Below, piece by piece: positions 36,001 to 46,923 of a DNA stretch of 64,000 bases. The stretch spans positions 2,885,828 to 2,949,827 of the forward strand of contig OZ035963.1 in assembly GCA_964034945.1 (NCBI GenBank), in the 5' to 3' direction. The translations under genes were made by a program, and so were the position numbers. Positions within the stretch are counted from its first letter, which is position 1. Each line of letters opens with the position of its first letter. The notes beneath the pieces are model-generated. The model made no database searches. It had not been told where the DNA came from and saw only the letters and a list, made by a program, of their open reading frames with translations. This stretch comes from Chrysopilus asiliformis (lineage: Eukaryota > Arthropoda > Insecta > Diptera > Rhagionidae).

Positions 36001-38047
36001 AATAAAAGATTAACTCCATTTGCAAACACAAGCTTGAAAAACAGATCCTGTTTCGCTAACGTGGCGTGCTATCATTTCGGTTAATGCGATACAACCAAGA
36101 CAGGTTTTAAGATTCAAAAGGACATCAAAGTTATTTTGTTAATTGCATGAAGGACTTGCATTTAGTTTGGCAAACTTCCTGCCTGCTACAATAGCACTTA
36201 TCAATGTTTACTATAGGATTTATTACTCTATACGAGTGTACTATTAACTTACAGAATCGATTTTTGTTCGGTTAGCGGGAACAGAACTTCCGCACACTCC
36301 CGACGTTGGCTAAAGGACCGCAAAACCTGAATCCTTGAATCGGTAAAGTTATGGCAAAAGAATCCAATAGGAAAACATGTCACATCAAGGAAATACATTA
36401 ACTTTGTGTATTATGGAGCTAAAAGGAGAGATTCAAGGATTCATTCTTATGTACTGAATTTGAACTGCTCTTACAAGACTCTGACCCTGACTACATTCCA
36501 TCTCTCTCGTATTCGGATTGAGTTCACAGTATTCAGGATTGCGAGTACTATAGGGTTTCGAAGGATATTTTCAGACGTGGCACTTTTCCCTGCCATGCCG
36601 GTACGAACAGCAACTTTAGATGTCGTGGTAATTTGATGGCTTCTTTCATCGGTTGTTCGAATTAAAGTAAAAATCAATACGGCACAATTTGGCCGTCCTA
36701 AATTGGTCGTAAAATGACACAATTATCGTAAAAAAAGAGAAGAGATGGAAGGTTGCCCTTTTTTTTGCCTCACACCGAACTGCCACGCATCACAAATCCA
36801 CCATCCTGGCAGTTACTTCAGAATCAACAGAAACAGCGACAGCCACATCAAAATAGATATAGATTGCTTACCCAATCGCCTACTCTTAAAGGACACAGCC
36901 ATACAATCGAGAGTAATTTAAGAATTTAAGGCTGATTTAATGACGGGTCGGATACTAAGGACGAAGGTTAATTCAAAAGTATCTTATTTTCATTATAGGA
37001 AATATTCAATCGATGAAAAACGAAGAAAATTTTCTATCTGTTACGAAATTCAATTAGGCACAGTTGAGTAAATTTTTTGCCCTCGTCATTTTCATTTTCG
37101 TATTTTTTTTTTTTTTCAATTTCAAAAATACTTTTCGATCGTCTGTGTTTTCACCAAGAAATATATTTTGTTTTTTTCAAATAGATAATGATCTTCTATT
37201 AAGTTAATCTCTTTTTGTGGCTAATGTCACCGTCTAAGTCTATCATTATCGGATATTGCCAATTAAAATTCAACTTTATGCGAGAATAAAAATTTATCCA
37301 TGATCAATTTACCAAAGTAATCAAAGAGTTTTGTTTTTAGGGTGATTTACATTAATGAAAATAAAAACCACTCAAAAACAGAATTACAATTTTATGAAGA
37401 CTTTAAGTTGATTAAACAAAATTTCACATAACGTTTCTGTACATGAAAATCCAATTTAAAGACTAGGGCGTCATTTACACCTGACACTTTGTACAATACA
37501 GAGTGACGATATATTATATATTTTCGATGTGGTTGTGATAGAAGGGGAGGCAGGGTGGCACGCTGGATGGTCGGACGGGGTCGGTTCTTGCCAACCTTCC
37601 TATCACCACTCTCTGCTACAAATGATTCGTGCCAAATATAAACCAAAAAGGACCATAGCTCATCTTCTCACTCTACTACATGGGAAGGGGAAGGAAAATC
37701 TTTAATAATCGCGGGACGAGGCGGAGCCGTTACGACGCTTACCTTTTTCCTCCGTCGTCTTCAAGTTATGCATCTGCCCTAAATCAAAAACGCTCACGTA
37801 AACATGCTAATAATGCAAAAACTCATTTCAAAAATCATTTATAACTATATTTAATTATGTTTGAATGCATTTATAAAAATATAATAGAATCGAACATTCG
37901 CAACATTTCGTAAATAAAATCTAATTTTACAAATTTCAAACTTTCTCGACTCAAGTGACCTCTGTGGGGAAATTTTCTCACGAGGTACTATAATAATTGA
38001 TCCCCAAAGGATATTAGTACACAGCTGGTAACTCCTTATTTGTTTAT
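33076..38047. other. unassigned stretch of about 5 kb
   Basis: AT-rich with T/A homopolymers (for example 37109-37124). The only reading frame with ordinary protein-like composition is listed separately at 34164-34394. No repeat ends recognised. Confidence 0.4.
34164..34394 (-). CDS. small open frame, function unknown
   Basis: 76 codons from ATG at 34394 to TAA, with an in-frame TAG two codons upstream, so the frame is closed at both ends. The product is mixed in composition, has residues such as RDPDEGKIRKWTANLIIANY in its middle and no signal peptide or membrane segment. I do not recognise it. It could equally be a chance frame or an exon remnant. No splice signals or neighbours support it. 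Confidence 0.15.
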   Translation of the reverse strand: MGENQVAIIPSSMRTFSILHVLRDPDEGKIRKWTANLIIANYYPWTMADRIARWIEFLTPVNGLPASTPSSPAILD

Positions 38048-38390
38048 ATGTGCTGTCAAAGTGATCGATGTGACAGTGATCAGGTAAGATTTTTATTTAT
38101 GTTTTATTTGTTAAGATTTTACTACATTCTTTCTATTTTCACAGGATTATCTACCACGAAAGGCACCTTTTGTCTACGGGGTATGCCTTATCGACGAGGA
38201 ATCGTCCGGATCAGCCGAGGAACGCCACTACAGCATGATTCAAAAAGGTAAACAAACTTTCACTTGTCACAAATATGTTGATTTTTATGGCAGTTTGTTT
38301 TCTGTATTTTACTTTAAGTACAATTTCCTTCGGGGTAAATGGGACTCTCCCCACGACGATATCAAGGCTGCTAGACGGACCAGGATCTAG
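38048..38390 (+). CDS. candidate two-exon small gene, function unknown
   Basis: Exon-like frame 38048-38083 begins with ATG (MCCQSDRCDSDQ) and ends at AG|GTAAGA. A 61-bp intron-like gap ends in TTCTATTTTCACAG, and exon 2 (38145-38390) continues in frame to TAG, giving 93 residues. Exon 2 starts DYLPRKAPFVYGVCLIDEE. Intron size, donor, branch-rich tract and acceptor all look fly-like. A second donor (AG|GTAAAC at 38246-38251) with an acceptor near 38502 gives an alternative end, GGCHNFIPGI. I recognise no domain. An alternative is that this is an internal fragment of a larger gene or a chance combination. Confidence 0.22.
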
Positions 38391-40199
38391 GAGATCAGAA
38401 ATTTTGGACAGATGGACCCATGGTGGACAAAGGAACAATCCTTCCAATAAGTGCCTCTTTTGATTCTTTTTTTTTCCTCTTATTAACAAATTTCTTTTCC
38501 AGGCGGATGCCACAACTTTATTCCGGGAATTTTAATCTCCGACATTAAATTTACGTTTCATAACCGTTTACACTATGACACAAAATTCAGAAATTTATTC
38601 CGTTTACGCTATGACCCAAAATTCAGAAATTCACTCGAATTTTCTCAAGAAATTTAGTCGAAAGTGTAAACGGTTAAGATTTTTTTTTAGCAAAATGAGA
38701 ATCTTAAAATAAATGTCCAGTGGTTTTTCGGTCTATTTTTGTCAAAAACAAAAAAATCGTTTCGAGGTACTTGATGGTGGGTTGCTCAACAAAGTAAATG
38801 GAAAATTTTTTCCGCTACTTTTTTTGAGAACACAATGTCGTGTGGAAAAATTTCTAAACACGAAAGTGTTATCATTTTCGCGTTCCCATACATCGAATCG
38901 AAGTTCAATTCGGACAAATTTTGCTCAATTTCAACTGAAACATTTGACTCGATTTTCTCCCAGATTCGAATTTCTTTAATTTTGTTTTAAATTTTCTAGC
39001 TTTCGAATTTCGTCAACAATTCTATAAAAAAATTTTATTTGTAAAAAACATACATTTTGAAAACTAAAACTAACTACGAATTAAAACCCTAGATGAAATT
39101 TTATTACAACAGAATTTGCACGTTTTTTAATATTTTTTAATATAGTTAAATAAACTTAGTGGCGGATGAGCTGAAATTAGCATTAAAGTTTAAATGCAAA
39201 ATTTCAGGGTTTACTCTGTTGTTATGAATAGATTTTCATTTTCACTGAATTCAACACACCCTCCAGAATTCTATGCTATTCTGTTCAACAGTTAAAATAT
39301 GCAAAACCAAAGTCAAAATAGATTTAATTAACGTATACTGATAAACAAATATATAGCGAGAGACGGAGAGATATTTGATAAAGGACTTTTTATCCAATGA
39401 TATATGTATACCCGAAATGTTGTAAATATGTGCATAGATTTCGGGTGTAAATAGCAATTCACTTGTAAAATAAGTCAAACAGAGACACATTTAATAGTAG
39501 CTTAACACATGCGATGTGCAAATAGTCATACTCGTTCGCACCAAGTCAAATACGAGGATCTGGGCTGGCAACAACACAAGGATTCCCATTTTCATGCGTC
39601 CTTAAATCATAAACACTGGGAAATATACTCTCCTATGAATATCTCTATAAAAATATCAAGTGTACGACTATAAAGCTATATAATAAGAATACTTTACCAT
39701 ATTTACTAATATGTATGTATCTATCTAACCACTCGGTATCTGTAGATAATATATCTGGCAAATTATTTAAGTTTGACTATAAGAATGGGTTTCTGGCGGG
39801 AGCTCCGTTTACAAGGACTGCGATCAGGATCAAGTTTTGTAATTAAAACGACAAAAGATAAATAAAAAGTTCTAGAGAGAAAGGCATTTTCACAGTTAAT
39901 TTCAATATGCGGCGTCGTCTTTGTTTAAAAACGCCTCAATTCGAAACTTACGAGGATACACAGATACAAATACCAATACGTCTTTATCTCTTTGAAATGG
40001 AATTTAAAAGAATGGAAAATTCAAAGCCATATGTGGATGAAAGAAAGACTTTTTAAAAATACTGAAAGTTTGAGTTTAAAAATGTGGTGCGAAAATTAAC
40101 TAAAAATGGAAAAGAATTTTTTTTTCCAGAAAGAAAACCATATTTTACGTACTTTGTAAAAAAATTGCCATAACTGGTGCTGGAAATTTTTATTAGACA
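38391..40199. other. unassigned stretch
   Basis: A direct repeat of TATGACnCAAAATTCAGAAA appears twice at about 38574-38634. Otherwise AT-rich with no supported gene. Confidence 0.4.
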
Positions 40200-40790
40200 A
40201 ACATAACAAAAGCTATAATTGCCAATCTGGCAATCATTGGAGACCCGTATGGTGATATTCGTATCAAAATTCGAACAGTTGTACCAAAATTCCACATTGA
40301 AGTCAAACTTTCCAATAAGATTTTTTAAAATTTATTCCAATCGGATTTTGATGTATGGGAGTTTTATGTAGAATAATATCCTAAATAACTTTTGTTCTTG
40401 GACTTTTTTGATAAGATGCACCGTTTTTGAGATATTCACAAAAAACGATTTCGTTTGTATGGGGGGTACCCCCCCTAATGGTCCATTTTTGCCCATTAAC
40501 GAACTTAGCCTCACATTTTACGAAAAACGGATCCACGCAAAATTTCAAGTCTCTAGCTCAATCCGTGCGTCCGCAATCCGCGCCACAGACAGACGGACGG
40601 ACGGACAGACGGACGGACGGACAGACGGACAGACGGACGGACAGACGGACGGACATGCTAAATTCAACTTTTTTCATCATTCTAAACACACTGGTGTAAT
40701 TCATTTTTTTGTGCGATGACGGGATCTTGGCGTTACAAACGGTAAGGCAAAGTTAATATACCCTTTGGTTTCACCATACGGGTATAAAAA
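40200..40790 (+). mobile_element. foldback-like element FBL, full copy
   Basis: Runs from ACATAACAAAAGCTATAATT to CACCATACGGGTATAAAAA. Order: GCCAATCTGGCAAT hairpin, CGTATGGTGATATTCG, a GGGGGGTACCCCCCC palindrome at 40460-40474, the CCATTTTTGCCCATTAACGA segment, an (ACGG/ACAG)n tract at about 40585-40654, then the right-hand unique part ending with a second CCATACGGGTA. The inner CCCGTATGGTGA near the left end and the right terminus form an inverted pair. No coding. Confidence 0.8.
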
Positions 40791-41892
40791 TCGAGAGGAA
40801 AATTTTATCCGCGCTTGACTGGTTTAAAAGTACCTACTTTAAGGGCGGTCTATAAAATACGCATACATTTAAGGGGAAGAGAGGCAGTTTTCTGTCAAAT
40901 CTCTCCTTGATTTCGTGTAAAACTCTTCCATTAGCGAGAAATCCGGCAACGATTGGGCACTTCGAGTCCTAGGACCAGGATTTTAAATTCGAACATGCCT
41001 TTCCGATATTCTTTACGAGTTTTTCTTTCAGATATGCGAATCATATTGCAGCGAAATGCTTTTTCGAAGTTTTTCAGTGGGACCAACGTTTTTACACCGA
41101 ATTTCTATACATTTTCATCATGGCTTGAAAATTGGGCTTGCAAATCTTTAATAGTAAATATAATAATATAATATCGGGTAGTTTTTAAAATATTCATTAT
41201 AAGCTTCCGATGATAATTCATACAATTTACAATTTAGTTTCGCCAGCTTTTTGTGGAAGTAGACTTTTTACGCAAATTTTATCTCGTCAAAAAATGGATG
41301 GAATCTCTTCCATCATTTTGAAACAATCTGCATTTTCCATCATAATTGCAAGTGAACATGGAAAGCTGCATCAGAATATCCTTTTTGTTCGCTCATTTTC
41401 CCGTCGAGCGAGTAATTATTAAATGTTAAATGTGCGAAATTTGTACATAGAAGAGAACGATAATTATCTATGGTGTATGTTTATCCATTTTCAAGGATAT
41501 GATTAATTACTTGTCAAGATCCTTTCATTTCATTGTTGCTGGTTTGCCAGGAATAGAGAAACCCGTCACTGTGACCTAATTATCCGAACAATACACCGAA
41601 AAGAATTTGTCTACTATACGAAACCAAAAAAAGGGAGAAAAATTGTCGGGAAAAAGTAAAACCAGATCGAAAAAAAAAAATTGAAAACTTCACAAGGATT
41701 GTCAGATTATGAAAGGTTCTAATCAAGCGCGCTCGAATGGCGAGAGGAGATGAAACTGGAACGCGTTGATTGAAACTTTTTTTTCGTATTACTTTTTCTC
41801 TATTATATATATATAGAAAAGGATAAATCAACGGAAAAATTGTGGAGAAAAAATCGAATGAAATCTCATCAATCATCGAACATGGTCGGTCC
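40791..41892. other. unassigned stretch
   Basis: No frame over 104 codons with recognisable content and no repeat ends. Confidence 0.4.
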
Positions 41893-42031
41893 ATCTATAT
41901 CAGGCCTGGGCACCATGTATGTAGTGATTTACTATTACTCGAAGAAATTTTATGTTTCTTCATATACTATAACACAAAATGAGAATACGCATCTTTTTCA
42001 TTTTTTACGCTCTTTCGCTTTTGATGGAGAC

Positions 42032-42850
42032 CAGGGTTGGGACTTTAGTACCTATGTACTAGATCTAGTACCTTTTTGACTCATTTAGTACCCTAGTACC
42101 ACAGCCTATGAATCTGGTACCTTTTCATGGTTTATATAGAATATGATTTTATTTGAATTTATAGCTCCCTTTAAAAATACATCACGTTTCTATGTACATA
42201 AGAACGCGCTTAAATGCAACACGCGCAAATGCAAAACTCGTGTAATTGCACGCAAAATTTGTGCATGGAGGATTTTTAAGCATTTTTCATATAAATATAC
42301 ACGGATAAATGAAACACGCTTAATTGCAATACTTGCTTAAATGCAACCATTTTCACATCCGCAAACGTATAAATTACAGGAAATTTTACACGTTTAAATG
42401 CACATGTGCAAAAATGAAATGTAATTTACTCAAAAAAAAGTGATTATTGTTATTTTTATTTGATAAAACGAATTCTTAATTAGGTTCTTTGTTTTTGTGT
42501 AGCCTTGTTGAATTTAAATGTTTATTACGGGAATATTAAAGTTGCATGTTTATCTTTTACTCGCATAATTGCACATCTAGAACAATTTTTATTGGTTTTT
42601 GGAGTTTTTCTAGAGTATTTTTTCACCGGGAACGGTTATATTTACAGCGCAAAAGTCAATCCATATGGGTTAAGGATTTTTTTTTCTAAAATTACGAGAT
42701 TTAGATTTCTTCTGACTCCTATGTAATAAGCATAAAAAACGATTTGGGTTGTACGATAGTTAAAAAAAAATCTAGTACCACATTATCTTAATCTAGTACC
42801 CTTTTTGGGCAAAAATAGTACCTTTTACACATCCTCAAGTCCCAACCCTG
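42032..42850. mobile_element. non-autonomous hAT element (MITE), nested
   Basis: Perfect 14-bp TIRs CAGGGTTGGGACTT / AAGTCCCAACCCTG with an exact 8-bp target duplication ATGGAGAC at 42024-42031 and 42851-42858. Many subterminal TAGTACC boxes lie at both ends (42047-42125 and 42773-42825), as is usual for hAT transposase-binding regions. The interior is AT-rich with loosely repeated AAATGCAA phrases. No transposase. Confidence 0.95.
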
Positions 42851-42889
42851 ATGGAGACGTTTAGGAACAGTGAACTACACAATTTATCA

Positions 42890-43129
42890 TTATGCAATTT
42901 CAGAATCATATGTTCCGCCTAAGAGAAATTTCTCTAAAAAAGCTTTCTTTAAGTTGTCAACCTGTCTTACTCTTCCTACTTCATTGTATCGGGCAAAATC
43001 GGACTTATGGCAGCTGTTGTAATGGCGTTCTAGATTGAATTTTTTATTCGACATGTAACTGCAAACTAGACATTGACGGTTATCATTATTTGTGGTTATT
43101 AAATATTTGTTTTCCCAATCACATGACAT
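42890..43129 (-). pseudogene. hAT-type zinc-finger N-terminus (transposase remnant)
   Basis: 79 codons from ATG at 43129 to TAA. Residues 5-41 read W..KYL, then CLVC and KKFNLERHY...H: Cys20, Cys23, His36 and His41 form a C2H2 finger of the BED-like type found at the start of hAT transposases and of their GTF2IRD2/FAM200-like relatives. A conserved R..++..L+KAFL tail follows. The frame ends only 40 bp before the nested MITE, and nothing like the DDE or dimerisation region is present to the left. It starts 323 bp inside the element's right TIR, on the strand expected for its transposase. Truncated, so presumably non-functional, although a finger-only protein could still bind DNA. Confidence 0.7.
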
Positions 43130-43460
43130 AGTATTTGAATTTGAATCAAATATCTGAAAAAATTTCGTACGTCAGTGTACTTTGGAAAGCAATTAGGGTT
43201 TTGGGGAGCAAATATATACATCCGTACGCATCAACAGCAGAAATCATACTGAATGGCTGTCGTAGGCTCGCTGCATCGATTGTTAGTGAATCGTTTGATT
43301 TCGGCTGCCGAAGTGGCCGTCGTCAACCAACACGTATCATTGCGTTGGAGAGTCAAGTAAAAATGTTCATACATTGATTGTATTCTCGTAAAATTTGAAT
43401 AAAAATGTTATCGTATTGAGGAGCCAGACGAGCTAAGGAGGGCCCAGGCTTGATCTATAT

Positions 43461-44404
43461 GGACACAAGAGGAATGTTGAATACGAAAATAGATGAAACC
43501 GAATAACCCATAATAGGAGGACGTGACGTAAATTCTGGTGCTTTTTCTGATAATCCTTTATTGACTCATCCATCCACCCCTTCTGGCGTTATCATTTGTG
43601 CGGCTTCGATGGTATTTTTGATATTTTGTTTATTTAGGAGGAAACTGACAACCAATTCGAGGATAAGTCCAAACTCCAAAAGCTCCCCAACAATAGGTAC
43701 TGTGCGGTGGGAGCCAGCAGAGGGAAAACGCGTGAAGTTATCCGGAGAGGATTAGAAAAAACTTTGCAATTTTTTTAGTGGTAATATGTAAAGTTGTTTA
43801 GTTGGGAGATAAATGAAAAATTTCTCATGCATAATAATGTATTCAAGCGCAGGGATTAAGTACACACTTTTTTTTAATATAAAAACCAATAAAAAATTGC
43901 GGTGTGGTAAATCGGATTGCCAAAATCTCTGGGAATTGAAAGAAAAATTAGTCAAAAGCATTCAAGACAAGGTTTTGTTTTTTGAAATTTTTTTGTGCAA
44001 TTTTGTGTGTTAAAATATTTGAATTTCTAGCAGCCCGTAATATATTTATCAATTTTTCAAGCTATATACTGTAGGATTTTGATTTTACATCAAAAAACAA
44101 AATGGTGACTGTCAGACGCCATGTTGTTTCAAATAATTATCTCAAGTACCAATCGTGTGGGATCTTAAATCAAAAACCGTGGAGAATATGTTCGTTTTTT
44201 TCAACCTCGGGAAAAACAAAATGGCGGACGGCAAAAAATGTTTCCTGGAGATGCAAACCAAAAGGTTTTAGAGTCTGGTTTTTGGTTCCGGGTTTGGTTT
44301 CTGAAACTTCAAAAATTTGGTTCTGATTTCTAACACTCCAAATGTTTGGTTCCGGTTTGGTTTATAAAATTTAATTTGATTTTGGATCTGAATTGTTAAT
44401 GGTT
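43461..44404. other. unassigned stretch
   Basis: No supported gene. Short frames up to 74 codons on the plus strand have no recognised content. Confidence 0.4.
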
Positions 44405-44448
44405 TAGTGGTTTTGTTCTTACAAAAGCCTGGTAGAAGGCTTGTGAAA
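44405..44448 (+). repeat. 44-bp dispersed repeat, copy 1
   Basis: TAGTGGTTTTGTTCTTACAA followed by AAGCCTGGTAGAAGGCTTGT recurs with two differences at 46841-46884. The second half is itself a small hairpin (AAGCC ... GGCTT). Confidence 0.7.
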
Positions 44449-44474
44449 ACTTTTTTGGTACAAGATTAACATAA

Positions 44475-45021
44475 AACATAACAAAAGCTATAATTGCCAA
44501 TCTGGCAATTATTGAAAACCCGTATGGTGAACAGTTGTACCAAAATTCCAGTTTGAAGTCAAACTTTCCAATAAGATTTTTTAAAATTTATTCCAATCGG
44601 ATTTTGATATATGGGACTTTTATGTAGAATCATATCCTAAATAACTTTTATTCTTGGACTTTTTTGATAAAATTCACCGTTTTTGAGATATTCACAAAAA
44701 ACGATTTCGTTCGTATGGGGGGTACCCCCCCTAATGGTCCATTTTTGCCCATTAACGAACTTAGCCTTGCATTTTACGAAAACCAAAAAGCGCAAAATTT
44801 CAAGTCTGTAGCTCAATCCGTGCGCCCGCAATCCGCGCCACAGACGGACGGACAGACGGACAGACGGACGGACAGACGGACGGACATGCAAAAATTAGTT
44901 ATTTTTATCATTCTAAACACACTGGTGTAATTAATTTTTGTGTGTGATGACGGGATCTTGGGGTTACAAACGGTAAGGCAAATTTAATATACCCTTTGGT
45001 TTCACCATACGGGTATAAAAA
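44475..45021 (+). mobile_element. foldback-like element FBL, full copy
   Basis: Same termini and order as the 40200 copy: ACATAACAAAAGCTATAATT at the left and CACCATACGGGTATAAAAA at the right. It lacks a short ATATTCGTATCAAAATTCGA-type segment after the first CGTATGGTGA. The tandem tract (44845-44885) is the shortest of the family here. No coding. Confidence 0.8.
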
Positions 45022-45177
45022 TTGCTTGGCTCAAAGTCTGGTCGAAAAAAGGAAATAAAACGAATTTTTCAATCTTAAAAATTCAAAATTGAACTGAATG
45101 GAACTACTAAAAAAATTGGTTTAATTACAGAATTTGTTTAAAAAAAAACATTTTTTTAAGAACGAAACCCGCTTTAA

Positions 45178-45384
45178 CATTCTAACTGCCACGTCAGTCA
45201 AAAAGACCTGACACCTAACTGTTGTGTACAGTGAAACAATGAAAATTATTAAAATGTTGGCTGCAACCGCAACGATTCCTTGTAGTTGCACACATTTTAT
45301 GGTAATAAAATAACACTTAGGTATAATTTTGACTGACAACTAAATATTCGAAAAAGGCTTAAAACTGTCGTGGCAGTTAGAGTG
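45178..45384. mobile_element. piggyBac-like MITE, 207 bp
   Basis: TTAA at 45174-45177 and 45385-45388 flank 16-bp inverted termini, CATTCTAACTGCCACG on the left and CGTGGCAGTTAGAGTG on the right (one mismatch). Subterminal GTCAGTCAAAAAGACCTGAC forms a small hairpin resembling those of the TTAA element at 10053. No coding. Confidence 0.8.
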
Positions 45385-45388
45385 TTAA

Positions 45389-46806
45389 AAAAATATTCGA
45401 TTATTTTATATAAAAAACACTTGTTTTTATTTACAAACAGCATTGAGATTTTATAAATTACCATGAAATAAAAGAAATATTTTAAAAACAGAAAATTCTG
45501 TAAAAATATCTGATGGCGCGTCTGATAACTCTCCATAGATATCCATTGGGACAAGAATGAGCGTAAATCTCTGTGATTGTCTATCACAGGATATCCCCCG
45601 AAGATTGGCCTATCGGAACAGTGTGTGACCACTTTTATTAACCGGAAATCGATCACTCACTGTACTGTCGCTCAAAAGATTCGACATATTGATCACAAGA
45701 CCGAAACGAAAACCCTTTTGCCTTGGCATGAGGTCAGAGGGAAAGAAAAGCTTCCAATTTCTCATAATACAAACATACATAACTATCTTTTACACCCGAT
45801 ATATAATACGTTGTGCGACTACATATGTTATGTTGAATGTGACCCAAAAAAAAAAAACGAAATAAATGTCACACTCTGTACGAGAATATTAGACAACGTT
45901 TTGGTTGTGTGCGGTTAGTTCACTGGTGTGTGACATGGTTGTCTCTCTATATTGGCATCATTTATATCAATCTTTCCATTGTACAAACATGGAAGCGATA
46001 CGAAAAAAGGACATCGGCAACAGCAACGACGACAGCCAGAAAGGAGCAAGATGGATAGCTTGAAAAGGACGAAAATCCACTTTGAATAATGTCGCATCGA
46101 GTATTAACTCTGTACTCTATTTATTGATGTTTTTTTTGCATACATATTACATGTTTTGTTGTACACTCAACTCACTTGGAACTACTATGTATTTTTGTAT
46201 ATATTAAACAAAAAAAAAATAGATAGAGATACTCAAGTGTATCGTATTTTTTCTGTAGATACTTTGAAAGATGTTATTTTCACATTATAGTCAAAAATAA
46301 ACCTGTACTTTGAGATACATATATATCTGATGGTTGTCTTCTTGGGAAAAGGATGAAACAACTCGATAAAACATACTGGGGACCCGCATTTATGTCAATT
46401 TGCAGCACAAATCGGTGAATATGTTAAAAGGGGTGAGTGCACTTGATGTGTCTAAAAAAAGTTATCAAGCAATTTATTCTATTTATACCACCGCTACGAA
46501 TAGAATCGCAACATCACGTCATTGAAAATGTCGACAGGGAAAACTTTGTAAACTTTTAGTCGATTTCGACACGTTTCAATATTTGTTACAATTGTGTCAA
46601 AGTTTTAAAATGGAGACATTTGTAATAATCGTCTATATTTATGGTGACCATACGTCTCGGAATGGCCGGAACACTCCTGGATCAATGCATGTTGTCCCGG
46701 AATTTTACAATCCAGTGTTGTAATTTCTGAATCATTAAAAACAATTGACCCAAAATGATTTACCTTTAACGTAGTTTCCTCCGAAATTAGGGCCGTTACC
46801 GCATTT
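45389..46806. other. unassigned stretch
   Basis: The plus-strand frame of 113 codons at 45577-45918 has no recognised domain. No repeat ends apart from GTGACCATACGTC near 46641, a phrase loosely echoed near 58999. Confidence 0.35.
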
Positions 46807-46923
46807 AAATTTTAAAAAATTCGCCTACGGCGCATTACATTAGTGGTTTTGTTCTTACAAAAGCTTGGTAGAGGGCTTGTGAAATTTAAATTTAAAAAAA
46901 TTCGCCTGCGGCGCATTGCATTA
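46807..46923 (+). repeat. 36-bp direct repeats flanking the 44-bp dispersed repeat
   Basis: AATTCGCCTACGGCGCATTA at the end of the left copy (46807-46842) and AATTCGCCTGCGGCGCATTG at the end of the right copy (46888-46923) bracket the second 44-bp repeat (46841-46884). CGCCTGCGGCG is palindromic. Confidence 0.7.

Larger units (their letters stand above)
41901..43452 (-). mobile_element. hAT element remnant with nested hAT MITE
   Basis: Termini CAGGCCTGGGC and GCCCAGGCTTG are inverted repeats (10 of 11). They are flanked by an exact 8-bp duplication, ATCTATAT, at 41893-41900 and 43453-43460, which is the hAT signature. After removing the 819-bp nested element and its 8-bp duplication, about 725 bp remain, so most of the transposase is deleted. 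The zinc-finger frame on the minus strand (43129-42890) is what survives. Confidence 0.85.
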
